This document shows positions 1-10,486 of a stretch of DNA of 64,000 nt, piece by piece. How positions within the stretch are numbered: the stretch's first letter is position 1; each line of letters opens with the position of its first letter. A model generated the notes under the pieces. That model did no database searches, was not told the DNA's origin, and saw nothing but the letters and a program-made list of their open reading frames with translations. The translations under genes were made by a program, and so were the position numbers. The DNA comes from Mortierella sp. BCC40632 (Eukaryota; Mortierellomycota; Mortierellomycetes; Mortierellales; Mortierellaceae), in contig WAEK01000005.1 in the NCBI GenBank assembly GCA_011634665.1, forward strand, positions 2,055,001 to 2,119,000, read 5' to 3'.

Positions 1-11
1 GGTATACTTAC

Positions 12-2296
12 AGCCCACCACAGGATGACGAACCAACAGATGTAATGTGCCAACGCAGCTATTTCAATAAACAAACAATGGCAAAAATAAAAAAAAATGC
101 GCCAGCCTCATTGTTAGTCTTGGAAAACTGCGTGTATGTGCACGTATGTTTGTGCATGTTTACTCGCAATTCCTTTCTACAATGACAAAGGGGGGGGGGT
201 TGTCCTTACTTCCTCCAGTGATTGGATGGTTATGTGTAAACTCGGTCAAGTTCGCCACAAAGAGTAGGTCATAAAAGAGTTCTAGTACCAAGATAAATTC
301 AGATGTTCAGATTAGCTGGGGGTCTGTCATATGGTATCTGTCATTCTATTCACCATTAAAAAAAAAAAATGTCGCCTTTTTGGTACTCACCAGTCCAGCT
401 GGCTTTCGGTTCTTCGACGGGCATCGTGGATAGATCTGTCATAGGTCGCCTAACCGACAGAACATTGGACGTGTAAGGCTTAGTCCAACATGCACCGCAA
501 GCATCGAAGAATGGATTGTGAATGCACAGAAGTAAAGGGCATGGGTTTCTTGCCTGTATCTCTTTTTCCGTCGACCACTCCTCTTTGGGTGAGATGATAC
601 AGATTCTCTTCGAACCAGCTGGATCATGTCACCATTCACTACTACATCATCAGCAGCAAATCTGACTTCTGGAGCTATAATTTTCAAATCAGACCCGGTT
701 CTTGTAAGTCAATCCATTTACACAACCATTCACTCCCTTCAAGGATTTCTCAGATGAGAAGGCAAAAGGAGGGAGAGGGAGTATCCAGCCGACTTACATT
801 CGGGGACAACATCCGAGATAATGATTTGGACATCATAGTCGCGTGGAAAATGCTCAAAGTAGGCCTTGAGCTCCTCTTTGGTCTGGATTGCCTCAATTTC
901 TGCTCGTTCTTGAGCCGTCAACTGGAGTTCTTCGGCCAATGCGTTGACATTTCTTTCACTCAAAGGACAAATGGGCTGACTATTCGCGTCTTCCTGGAGA
1001 TGAATTTCTGTTTATCAAAAACACATGGAAATTAGTGACTCGATCTGTTACTAGACATTGGCTAACAGTTTGAAGCAAAGGGACCAAAAGAGACTTACCA
1101 AAGTGGACGCGGATTTGGGGCTCGTCGTCCGAACTCTCCGAGTCTGAAAAGGATCCTTGACTGGAAATTGGAAGGAAAGTGAAACAAACAAGGTTCGTTG
1201 TTGGTTTGAAGGATCAACGAGACAGCGAGATTGTACAAAAATGAAGAAAAACTTACTTTTGATGAGGAATGTGGGCCGACTCGGCCGAAGGGATCCCATC
1301 AGGGATACCTGCAGCTAGAGCAAGAGCCGCCTCTTGAACTTCATCTCGGCCATAGGGAGGCGGGATAATCATCTTGGAGGGCTGTTCACGCATTTTGAAC
1401 TGGGTCATACTAGGACGGGATCGAGGCATGACTGGTCGAGCAGTACTGGATCCAATAGCATGGTTGTCCGTGGATCCAGAAGCATCAGGCCTGGCTGGAT
1501 CTCTATTAAGCGAAAGAATGATCGAAAAGAAGTTCCAAAGGATATGAAAACGAGAACGGGGGTGAGGTATTCAATTGTCTGTGTTGTGTTTATCCCACGC
1601 GAGTGTATCAAATGTACATTGGGAGTCTCAAAATAAAAGCCTAAACGATACACCTGCATCACGGGCGGAGCAAAATGAATCCCGCCCATGGGAACCCAGG
1701 GCAAAATTTCATCGTATCACCCAAGGCTCAGAAATGAGCATGGGCGATAAAGAAGCTGTTTGTACATGCACTTACTTTTCCCGGAAGGAGTGCATACGTT
1801 CCATGGCCCGTTTCCGAAGGTTGTTCAGGCCGCCACTCATTCCCTCGGCAAAAGTCTGACGAGCAAAGATGGTATTCCTCAAAGGCTCTTCTTGGCCAGG
1901 GGATTGGGCCATGGTCGATGAGGCCAGGAGGCGGGCCTGTCGAGGCTTTGACTCGTCTACTGCATATGCAGTGTTGCCGTTACTACCCCTTGCTCTGTTC
2001 TCGCTGTCGTCAAACTGATCCTTTTCGTTGACAGGAGAGGAATGCATGGGACCTGGTGAGTGGGTTAGATCCTGTTGGAAGATTGGTTCAGGAATGTCGA
2101 TCCTACTCGGGCGGTCATGTCTAGATGGGGCTGCAGTGGTAATTTCGGGTGATGTATGGACGGCGGTATGAGAGGAAGAGGACTGAGATGCGGTAGGCGA
2201 CAATTGCTGAGGATGCCCCGAGTTGAGAGGAATGGTCGCAGCGGGGTGAGAATCATTGTTGTCAGTGGAAGGCCTGCCGTTACCGGGCGTAGCCAT
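12..2296 (-). CDS. Hypothetical protein with late membrane segment, 3' end outside window
   Basis: I do not recognise this protein. Predicted exons (minus strand): 2296-1776, 1502-1257, 1160-1099, 1007-798, 618-391 and 58-12. All are bounded by GTAAGT or GTGAGT donors and AG acceptors, and the frame stays open for about 438 residues. The first ~175 residues are Ser/Pro/Thr-rich and probably disordered. A short acidic stretch (SDSESSDDEP, about residue 260) leads into a more structured part with a helical segment rich in Glu (LAEELQLTAQERAEIEAIQT), then a Cys-containing block (FFDACGACW). The last visible exon encodes a very hydrophobic run (CWFVILWWA), so the protein probably becomes membrane-embedded there and continues past the left edge. 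The ATG at 2296 is the first in frame. Gene existence is fairly secure; function is unknown. Confidence 0.6.
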
Positions 2297-2637
2297 AGTG
2301 CACAAGGGCAGGTGAGAGGTCGGAAGTGATACAGATGCGTCGAACTGGAGGATGAGAGAGAATGAAAGAACAGTTGCTCGTGATGGATGGTCGATCGAGA
2401 TGCAGACAACGAGAAAAAAAAAAAAAAAAAAGGCTCTAGCACGGGCAGATTAAAGAGAAGAACGTGGTTCCCCAGTCCAACGTGTCCTCTCCCTCACTCG
2501 CTCTCAGCACTTGATGCAGCTTCTTGTTTTTCCTTACCCGCCAATCAAGGTTGTACCGAGGTTAAATGGATTTGTTTCCTTTGCCCCGATCTCCTCCCTA
2601 TTCACCTCTAGTCTCTCCATCCCATCCCCACACCTCT

Positions 2638-2643
<6 letters not shown>

Positions 2644-2679
<36 letters not shown>

Positions 2680-2691
2680 TCTTCTTCTTCT
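2644..2691. repeat. (CT)n followed by (CTT)n microsatellite
   Basis: About 32 bases of CT dinucleotides pass directly into five CTT units. It is a simple-sequence repeat, about 350 bp upstream of the minus-strand gene start at 2296. Confidence 0.9.
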
Positions 2692-3387
2692 CCTCTCTTC
2701 CTCAAAGCTATCTGGCGAACACCCCAAATAGTGGAGAAGTCCCATTCTGGGCTGTGCTGCGGCCACCGCCCCTACTTGCAGAACATGAACAAAAAAACTT
2801 CCGATACGTGCTGCATGGACACAGATTCAGAGTGCACTGTCCAATAGCTCAGTGACTATTTCTTTTGCGTCGACAGACAAAAAAGTCAACGGCTTCAATG
2901 TCCCAAAGGACCCCAGTGGTGTATGTACAACAAGGTGTGATCTACATCAGTGGTAACAATGAGGATCGCTCCAGAAGGTGGAGGAGATAGTCTCTCATTG
3001 TTCCTCCCTCTGCCCATTGGAGCTCCAACAAAGCCTACTTTTTTTTTATCCTCGAGCAGCTTGATTTGTCTCCACCTACTATTCATCTCCTTTTGTCATC
3101 ATACCTTGCGTTCGCGATCATTTTTTCAACCCTTTCTGCCCCAATAGTATTTTACATGATTGCATTTATCCAGCTTTGGGGGAGGCAGATGGTATGATGA
3201 ATATTTTTTATTGAACATTGAGGACCCCACATCGACCTATAAAGAGTGCCTCTATCCGTAGAACAGCCCGCCTAATGGAGGTATAGCAGCCAAGTACACT
3301 GCCCGAATCGATGAATTCAAGCTTCTTCGTACAGAAAATATTCTTTTTGTTCACTCTGTCGCTTCGCTGCCTTTATCATTGCCATTG

Positions 3388-3389
<2 letters not shown>

Positions 3390-3458
<69 letters not shown>

Positions 3459-3492
3459 ATCTTTCTATCTATCTATCTATCTATCTCTCTCC
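3390..3492. repeat. Compound (CT)n-(CTAT)n microsatellite
   Basis: Roughly 55 bases of CT dinucleotides change into CTAT tetranucleotides with a few interruptions. Open frames over it translate to Leu-Ser and Tyr-Leu-Ser-Ile repeats and are not genes. Confidence 0.9.
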
Positions 3493-3808
3493 AAAGGTAA
3501 GTAGTAGTAAGCAATGGCAATCTCTCCATCCCTTTTGTCTGCCCTCTCTGCCCACTGGCTTTCGTTATTTAACGGATTGATTTCAGTGTCGTAGAGGAAT
3601 GGGTTAGTCTCGCGTTCATTGCCCGACATATGGCCCGCCTTTTTGTTGCCTTCCATTTGTCCATCAATGATCCTGTGAATAGAACACTTTCGCAGTTGCG
3701 ACAGGCATAGACAAGGACACTCATGTTACCATGAGATTAGTTGTATCCGACCTCTAGCTTGTCTGTAATATCCAATGCCGCCATCTAATATTTTTCATTG
3801 TCTTGACT

Positions 3809-4707
3809 TCGCTCAAGCAATAGGATATCATGTAAACAATGGAGAGAGAGCACCAAGTCAGGAAGAGTCGGCACAGGCTATTTCCTTAGCCAGCGAGGTT
3901 GTCTCAATTTTACTCCAGAGGGCTATATCAGATTTCGAGGGGCGGATCATAAAGACTCGAATCAGTTACTTCAGGGATGGGATCGTTGGATCCGAGAACT
4001 CAGAACCCCCAGCTATGATCATGTGAGAAAGGCTACAATCAAGGCTCAACCTCTCTGCAAGGAACATCTAGACGACTATTATCGGGATCGAGTGGTCGCT
4101 GAAAGCGAGATTATGTCCCTCAAGAATTCCTCCAAAAAGCTAGCTGACTCAGAGCAGGAATTGATACTCCTTACTCAGAGGCGTCGAGGTAAATGTCGCG
4201 CAAGATATTGTAGCGTTTCACCTGTTTTTGACTTCCGTTTGCCCTGCTTATTTGAGGATTAACAGCTCCCTTCGCAGTAACCCCATGCAACGGACCGTGC
4301 ATTCCACGAAAATAAGAATGGAAAAAACAAAAACAGATGAAATGGAGAATACTCTTTGGTGCCAAATTGATATTAATCATAGAGCTGAAGGATTGATTTG
4401 CTCCGCTTCGCTCCCTCACCCCATACCTCATCTTTTTTTTTTTTTAAAAAAAAAAAAAACGCACAGGATATGGGGGAGCCTTCTACCAGATCTGTATTGG
4501 TACTATTACTATAACTGTTTTCTGAATTTTGCAACACATTACAAATTGAAGGCGCAATTGCCAGATCTCATGGTGGGAAAGGAGCAAAATGAAGCGCGTC
4601 ATGCAAAGAGGGCCATGTTACAAATATCTATCGCTCAACAAGATACGACAACCCTCGAGCACTATGCGATGTATTGGGTCACTTCTTCGCTTTTGAATAA
4701 AATCTGA
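3809..4707 (+). CDS. Candidate two-exon hypothetical gene, start unclear
   Basis: One frame stays open from about 3809 to a possible donor at 4189 (GAG then GTAAAT). It encodes about 126 residues with protein-like composition, ending in a Lys/Glu/Ser-rich helical stretch (ESEIMSLKNSSKKLADSEQE). A second open piece that could be its continuation ends at the stop at 4705-4707 and includes the helical run KEQNEARHAKRAMLQISIAQ. A plausible acceptor is TACCAG near 4490. The ATG at 3775 lies in another frame, so I cannot name the start; an upstream exon or a decayed gene is likely. I do not recognise the family. Treat it as a tentative model or relic. Confidence 0.3.
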
Positions 4708-4903
4708 ACAGGATGGTTATTGGTCCCTAAAGATTTGGCTTGCTTGGTTGTTTGACGAGCCACGATTGGATTTCAGCCAGGGACAAATGATGAAGTAAAG
4801 ATCTCCCTTTTATTCTTCGCTCGCGCTTTCAATCGCACAACGATGCGCTATCAATGAAGGCCAAGGGATTTATCTATAATTCTCTCTATTACCTGAGAAT
4901 AAA

Positions 4904-6784
4904 CTAATGGCCTTCTGCGACTTTCCACAGCTCTGGTCGTCCCGCACGTTCCAACGCCCTCTTGGTATCCTCACATAGCCTATAGGCTCTAGTATTGACT
5001 TTTTCAAATCGAATACACTTCAATGCTTTACAGTGACTCGCCAAGGCTTCTACTGTTTGTACATTCGGAAAGGGAAACATGGACCTCCAGTTCCTGATCT
5101 CTTCCAATCGTTCCAATCCTAAGATCGCGTCCACTCCATGTTCCAGACTCATAACCATATTTGATCCAAATAACCCCAGAAACTCAAGTCGCTTGCATCG
5201 ACCAATCTGCTCCCAGATGGCTCTTTGCTGCTGAATAATACAACTCGGTAGACTAAATCCAATGGTAAGATGCTCCAGGGTCTTTTCACAGGCCCAGCGC
5301 CGGGTCCGGGCCACCCTGACAGGCGTGTCGGAGAAGGCCACCTGCGAGATTTCGTCCCCATCTTCGTTCGACACTATATCTGTCCACTTGATAACATGTC
5401 CAGAGGCGACCAACACTCTCAACCGAGGAAGCTTCTCCAATAGTCTTTGAATATCCTCGCCAGTTATAGCAGCCATTTTGCGGTATGGCAATTCTGCAAC
5501 CCATTGATTAGACTGATTTCTCGAAATGTCAATCTCGACTAGGTTCGTCAATCGATGAAATTGCCTAAAGTCCTCAGCGGAAAGATTACGGTTGCCAGGG
5601 CACTCGATGCATTCTAATAAAGGCAGTGCAGGTACCTCAGGATAGATCGAATCTCCATCCTCCTCTACAAGATCTTTGTACCCTGCCCAGCTATTAAGTG
5701 GCTCGATCAAACCTCCTGATGGAGAAACGTAGGATGACATCTTCCTCCATGTCTTTAGAGGACTGACTGTAATCTGACCATCATAACCAGCAGAGATCAA
5801 CCTCGGCACGAAAAGACAAACCCTCCACGGACCAGAGGCTTTAAAGTCCTTGATCTTTGGACAATATCGCTGAAGAATCCGAGCGTATAATAGCGGATCG
5901 ATACGTAACCGGGTCGGATGAAGCTGCTCTGGCGTGGTGACATAGATTTGCTCCAAGTGGGGAAGTTGGGACATAAGGGCTTCAATGTTGATGGCAAGTA
6001 ACGTGTCATCATGTCGGAGACTCTTGAGTTTGTAGGTCGTTCGCGGCAAGCGCTTTGATGCTGTTGTCTGAGTGCTGGTGCTTGTCGATTCAAATGAACT
6101 TTGAGGGGCACCCTGCAAATGGTTGTTTAACGGGCCAGTGTTACCACTTTTGCTGACCAATCCTTCTTTCTGCTCCTCTGGAGTGAGAGGCCATGGTTGA
6201 AACTGAAGTCCTAGCAGGGACAAATGCTGGAGGTTGGGCAGGCTATCGAGGACAGTCTTTAGTTGAAAGTGCTCGACGCCTGGGGTAATAATAGGTTCCA
6301 TATTACTGAATGGTCTCGTGAAGCTCATCTCGAGTCTGACCAGAGATACAATCCGAGGCAGGAAGTTGTAAAATTGTGGGTAGTCATAAAAGTAACCCTC
6401 AATTAGCATGGACTTGACAGAGCTGCTGCTGTCTTGAGGCTGGGGGGTTGACGACGATCCTGTAGTGGCGACTGAATGCATACTGGATTCTGCGTCGAGG
6501 TCAACAGGGTGGTTTAGGTCCAGCAACTTGATGAGCTTGTCAACCTCGGAGTCAAAGGTGGAGATAGTATGCAATGAAACATGACGGACATGACGACGGT
6601 GACGGACAAACTTCGTGAAGAGTTGTTGGTTGTCCAGGACAGCAGAGATGCAGCACCGGTATAGTTGTGCGCGAACGAGTTCTCCCCAGAGACGACATAC
6701 GGTCAAACACCGAAAGAGGTCATTGTAGGCGACGCAACGAATAATATGACTGTGAACTTCAACAGGTAGTCTCTGGATACTCAT
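4904..6784 (-). CDS. F-box / LRR-like protein, 626 aa
   Basis: A single-exon gene. Residues 1-46 form a typical F-box (MSIQRLPVEVHSHIIRCVAY, then NDLFRCLTVCRLWGELVRAQ), which in this family binds Skp1 and recruits substrates to an SCF ubiquitin ligase. The rest contains degenerate leucine-rich segments (for example LPNLQHLSLLGLQFQPW, LPHLEQIYVTTPEQLHPT, LTNLVEIDISRNQSNQW, LPRLRVLVASGHVIKW). This is the usual layout of the many F-box/LRR proteins in early-diverging fungi. I chose the ATG at 6784 because the F-box begins there. The frame is open for 84 more codons upstream, but that stretch is Ser/Leu/Pro-rich and has no domain, so it is probably 5' UTR. The substrate cannot be inferred. Confidence 0.85.
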   Translation of the reverse strand: MSIQRLPVEVHSHIIRCVAYNDLFRCLTVCRLWGELVRAQLYRCCISAVLDNQQLFTKFVRHRRHVRHVSLHTISTFDSEVDKLIKLLDLNHPVDLDAESSMHSVATTGSSSTPQPQDSSSSVKSMLIEGYFYDYPQFYNFLPRIVSLVRLEMSFTRPFSNMEPIITPGVEHFQLKTVLDSLPNLQHLSLLGLQFQPWPLTPEEQKEGLVSKSGNTGPLNNHLQGAPQSSFESTSTSTQTTASKRLPRTTYKLKSLRHDDTLLAINIEALMSQLPHLEQIYVTTPEQLHPTRLRIDPLLYARILQRYCPKIKDFKASGPWRVCLFVPRLISAGYDGQITVSPLKTWRKMSSYVSPSGGLIEPLNSWAGYKDLVEEDGDSIYPEVPALPLLECIECPGNRNLSAEDFRQFHRLTNLVEIDISRNQSNQWVAELPYRKMAAITGEDIQRLLEKLPRLRVLVASGHVIKWTDIVSNEDGDEISQVAFSDTPVRVARTRRWACEKTLEHLTIGFSLPSCIIQQQRAIWEQIGRCKRLEFLGLFGSNMVMSLEHGVDAILGLERLEEIRNWRSMFPFPNVQTVEALASHCKALKCIRFEKVNTRAYRLCEDTKRALERAGRPELWKVAEGH

Positions 6785-7443
6785 CTTCTGTTTGTTGCTA
6801 AGTGGAAAAATTCGATTGGAGTATGAAACAGTGAGACCGAAATGAGGAGGGAAGGGAAGGGAAACCAAAGAATCTAATGAAGGAATGGAATTGAAGTGCC
6901 GGGGATGGAGGGATGGCAATGAGAGAGAAAGGGAGCCAAACAAGCGTGAGAGCAGACAGGACATCACGCCGCTTCCCACCCTTTTGTAACACACAAACGA
7001 CACACGGCTGTTAGTGGCAAATTTCTGCTGCGGCAAGGGATAGCTCTTCTCTCAGTGTCTCGCTCATCCACCTCTTGCCAGTTGAAAACCACGCTTTGGA
7101 ACTACTGTAGTCATGCCAAACACCGACTATGCCATTGCCCGATATCCTTAGTGAGGTAGAATGAACGCTGTTTATGTCACTTTCTTACTCTTGTCGAGTT
7201 CGGAGCTCCAATGCTCAGTCTATGTGAAAACTCGAGTGATCTTTGTTGAGAATCTCGATGTCTTTAGGCTAGCTTATCGCTTTTTTTTTTTTTTTTACTG
7301 GGTTTTCTTCTTTTAATGTTCTAGAGGTATCCCCGTCGGATGGATGGTGTGGTGGTTGCCAACGGCACCATATAGCGCGTACCTGGGGTAGCTACCAGCA
7401 CCCGATTCGGTGTCGCAAGAATGCTCCATCACTCATCCCAGTG
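6785..7443. other. Promoter side of the F-box gene, no gene seen
   Basis: AT-mixed non-coding sequence with a T tract at about 7281-7297. It separates the F-box gene from the Fanzor relics. No repeat or conserved motif stands out. Confidence 0.5.
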
Positions 7444-7870
7444 ATGCTGGTGGGTCAGGAGGAACGGGAGTAGGAAGTAGGATTGGAGGACACGCTAGAC
7501 GGGGAGGAGGAAAGTTGAGAGAGCCAGCATATGCGACGTAGTTGGACTTACTGATGAATTCAGGACGAGCCAGACGTGTGCCGAGTGTTTTGGCCAATTG
7601 AGGAAGGCACGGTCGCGTCGGATTATTGATGGCAAGGAGAAGATGGTTCAGGTGAATGGAGCAATGGAGTGTACGAACAGCCAGTGCGGGTCAGTCCAGC
7701 GAGGACATACGATCAAGTCCCGGGATGTGAACGCGGCTGTTTATATTGCGATAGCAGGAGGCTCGAGTCTACTCTCACTGGAGAGACATACACTGGAGCC
7801 ATTTACAAGGACAATCCGTCCCACCAAGCATACCTGTTCATATTCACAGGAGATAATTCAACTTACTATG
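7444..7870 (+). pseudogene. Fanzor (eukaryotic TnpB) C-terminal relic 1
   Basis: Two overlapping frames together give the C-terminal part of an OrfB/TnpB-like nuclease. The first has the Gly/Arg-rich stretch typical of the end of RuvC-II (GTGVGSRIGGHARRGGGKLR). The second, after a frame change, has TDEFRTSQTCAECFGQLRK, then CTNSQC and SRDVNAAVYIAIAG. This gives a zinc ribbon with a C-x2-C pair (Cys codons at 7577 and 7586) and a C-x4-C pair (7670 and 7685), followed by the RuvC-III Asp at 7724. Fanzors are RNA-guided DNA nucleases encoded by eukaryotic mobile elements. Here the N-terminal wedge, REC and RuvC-I parts are absent and a frameshift lies near 7530, so this copy is dead. Family assignment rests on the motif order, which I regard as good; the subfamily is unknown. 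Confidence 0.65.
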
Positions 7871-8039
7871 CCTCCAACACCTGTTAGAGATGCAATGGGG
7901 GCTCCCTGCGGTACGCAGGGCTGACTAGACTACAGTAGTTCTTTGTACAAAAAGTAAGTTGAGAAGCGTGATTTCTCTTGACTTCTCTAATGGCTCCAGT
8001 TAGCCGAGCACTAATACTCTTGTTTTTTAATAGGCGCGA

Positions 8040-8264
8040 TCGCTTGGATACATTGCGATGGGGGTTAATGAGTACTACACGTCCAAGAAATGTCCTCTAT
8101 GTGAAGCGTTTGTTGGGCAAGTCGATATACGTCGCTTGCACTGCTCCAGGTGCAAAGCATACTTGCACAGAGACGTGATGGCAGCTCACAACATTGCAAC
8201 GTTGTCCAAGGACACCTATTTGAGCAGTAGCGCCGCCTTGGTTAACAGAATCCACGTGACGTAA
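8040..8264 (+). pseudogene. Fanzor/TnpB-like C-terminal relic 2
   Basis: A second, clearly different zinc-ribbon plus RuvC-III segment lies about 170 bp downstream of the first. The motif NEYYTSKKCPLC is followed by LHCSRCKAYLHRDVMAAHNI. It has two C-x2-C pairs (Cys codons at 8091/8100 and 8142/8151) and the RuvC-III Asp at 8172. The spacing and sequence differ from relic 1, so it comes from another branch of the same superfamily, not from a duplication of its neighbour. A stop follows shortly after the motif (near 8262), which is normal for the protein's C-terminus, but no upstream catalytic domain is visible. It could also be the last exon of a larger decayed gene. Confidence 0.6.
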
Positions 8265-8448
8265 TTTCGCACGCACCCATTGCGCGTGGACAGTCCATCA
8301 TTATCTCTTTGCACTACACTAGTCTTTGCCCATCCCACTCATTCACCATTGGTGTACGCCTTGGCGTTAGTGTATTAAATGCTGCTCCTGCACGATATCT
8401 TTGAAGAGTACAATTTGTACCAATGAGCAATGGGAAAAAGGATGTCGA

Positions 8449-8766
8449 CGCGACTCCATTCTTTGGCGTCATGCTGACGAATGTCCGTTTAAACCGCGAC
8501 TCCCGCAGAGTGTTCCGGTCTTCCTTAACTTCCTTGACAGTGAACAGGAAGATATTCGGGGTGTATTAAAGGAGCTCTTGTGGTCCGCGTGCTTGTCACA
8601 TCCGCGAAGGAGCGTACAACGCGATTCCATTCTTTGGCGTCTTGCTGACGAATGTCCGTTTAAACCACGACTCCCACGAGTGCTCCGACCCTCCCTGACT
8701 TCTTTGACTCTGAACAGAAAGATATCAGGGTGTAAAGGCACTCTCGTGGTCCGTGTGCTTGTTGGC
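8449..8766 (+). repeat. Two-copy imperfect tandem duplication, period ~171 bp
   Basis: The copies at about 8449-8602 and 8620-8766 share long identical blocks, for example TTGCTGACGAATGTCCGTTT in the second against the same sequence with one change in the first. The shared blocks also include the CGCGAYTCCATTCTTTGGCG start. Both copies are open in one forward frame, giving DSILWR(H/L)ADECPFKPRLP twice. The open frame continues to about 8907, but with no recognisable domain. It is probably a repeat unit or a piece of a decayed element, since it lies just 3' of the Fanzor relics. Confidence 0.75.
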
Positions 8767-9059
8767 GCTCGCATTTGCTACTCGTTATGTTCACATTATT
8801 TCGCATGCAACTATCGTAATTTTGTCCTCTTCGGTACCACTTGCCTCCTTTTCCCATTCATCATTGTCTGTCTCTTGATGTACCACTTTCAGACCCTTGA
8901 GTACTAGCTTTATGTTTATGCGTCAAACAATCTCTTTTAGGATGTGTGTCCTTAGGGAACTTTAATGAGTAACCTACACCACTTATATACCATCTCTTAT
9001 TGCGCCCACATTTGACTCTGTTGTCCCCCCATTAGATATCTTAAATTATCGTTTTCATC

Positions 9060-9859
9060 ATGGACAGGAAAGGCAAACGGACGGCCAAATATTCAGAAGC
9101 AGCGACCATCACAAATCATGACATTAGCTGGTTTGAGGAGAGCAACGATAAAACACCTATAGCGTCCTTTGACAAGTTCCGAGTCTTCACAAGCGAGGAT
9201 GGCTACCTGAGATATACAAGAATCCTGCATCAGGCTGATTTGTGCGAGTAAGAACGGACCCTATTGACCAATATCTTCAATGCATGGAAATGTTCTGAAG
9301 GTAGAGTCTTTTGGGAACGTCATAGTGCCAAGCTTATCGCGGAGAAATCGGCGTGGAAAACAGCAGGAAATCTGGTTGATGGCTCTGAGCCATTCACTGC
9401 TACCCTCATCTCTGAGAACTCTGAGGAGCAAAGGCAACGATCCGAAAATTCCAATATATCGGGTCAGTCATCAAGAGGATCTCAAGCACTTCCCAAAGAT
9501 ACGATTAAAGAATCGGAAGCAGATGGTTAGTACATAACACCGTCGTTTTTGTTTCGTTTTTTCTCGGCCCTGAACCCTTTTGTCGGATCAAATCTTAAAT
9601 ATTTTTTTTTCTCGATTAGAATCTCATACCAGCAAGCGCCGCGTCAAAGACAATGCCGAAAAGAACCGAGCAGGGAAATCGCAAAAGCTGGACAAGGATA
9701 TCCCTGGAAAAGCCGAACATCCCATCAAAGATACTTCTCAACAGAAACGTACAGAACGCTTTAGTTGTCTTGACAAAAGTCGTTTCTGGGAGTTAAACTC
9801 ATCAGGCAGAATAGTTGAGCAAACTTTGAGGCGAGCCTCAAGGACAGCGCACCTATTAG
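9060..9859 (+). CDS. Hypothetical lineage-type gene, 3' part missing or unresolved
   Basis: Three exons fit well: 9060-9247, 9305-9525 and 9620-9859, with introns of 57 and 94 bp and all phases consistent. They give about 216 residues. The N-terminal part (KFRVFTSEDGYLRYTRILHQ, then VFWERHSAKLIAEKSAW) looks structured. The middle is Ser/Lys-rich and probably disordered, and the last exon ends in a structured stretch (FWELNSSGRIVEQTLRRASR). A donor (GTACGA) follows at 9860, but I find no convincing next exon before the tandem repeats at 9944. The gene is therefore either truncated by that insertion or continues farther on. I do not recognise a named family. Confidence 0.45.
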
Positions 9860-9943
9860 GTACGAATGCAAAAGTAACCTTAATATTTCTTTGTATCTTC
9901 ATATTTGTCAAGTTCGCATTTCTACCTCCTACGTCTATTCACC

Positions 9944-10078
9944 AAAAAACTTAATCGGTCAAAATCTGGTGAACTGTGGTTAGCCGAAAAAAACCTAATC
10001 GGTCAAAATCCGGTGACCTTTGGTCAACCGAAAAAAAAAACTTAATCGATCAAAAAGTCCGGTGAACTGGGGTAACCG
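9944..10078. repeat. Three tandem copies of a 43-48 bp unit
   Basis: The copies span about 9944-9986, 9987-10030 and 10031-10078. Each consists of an A-run, then TTAATCGGTCAAAAT with variations, then CCGGTGAACT-like sequence and a near-palindromic GGTTARCCG/GGTAACCG end. A partial related stretch follows (CGGTTAGTTGGTCAAC and CTAACCGCGG to about 10135). It lies directly after the last recognisable exon of the gene starting at 9060. Confidence 0.8.
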
Positions 10079-10486
10079 TCGGTTGGGTTTGGAGGACAGG
10101 CGGTTAGTTGGTCAACAGTTTATTGCCTAACCGCGGTAAACCACAGTCGAGATAAAGAGATCCATATCAGAGGAGCAGTACCTGTGGCACGTGCCCCTCA
10201 TAGTACTTTCATTAGAGTTGGCTTCCTGCCCTGCAGAGACCAGAATAAAATACCCGACACCCCTGGACCAAGTGTCCAAGCATGTCTTTTTCTCATCGAC
10301 TTTTATCTCCCATTTGTTGTAACCCCTCCTATTGCTATGGATATCCATACGTAGGTATTCCCTCGAGGTGTAAGTTCAATTTTATCACATGGAGAGCCAA
10401 CAGATGCAAGAAAAGAACAAGGATGAAATACATGTAGCGGATAAAGAGGCAAGGTACAACGGAAATGGGCTGGTCGTTTTGGAGCC

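Larger units (their letters stand above)
2297..3774. other. Intergenic, pyrimidine-rich, no gene seen
   Basis: This is the upstream region of the minus-strand gene starting at 2296. Apart from two microsatellites, listed separately, and a poly(A) tract at about 2413-2431, I see no coding signal. Open frames here are produced by the CT repeats. Confidence 0.6.

Noticed and set aside
6785..7036. 84-codon extension upstream of the F-box start
   Set aside because: Composition is Ser/Leu/Pro-rich and the F-box begins exactly at the later ATG.
9944..10078. Tandem 43-48 bp units considered as a CRISPR array
   Set aside because: The units are contiguous copies without unique spacers, and the host is clearly eukaryotic.
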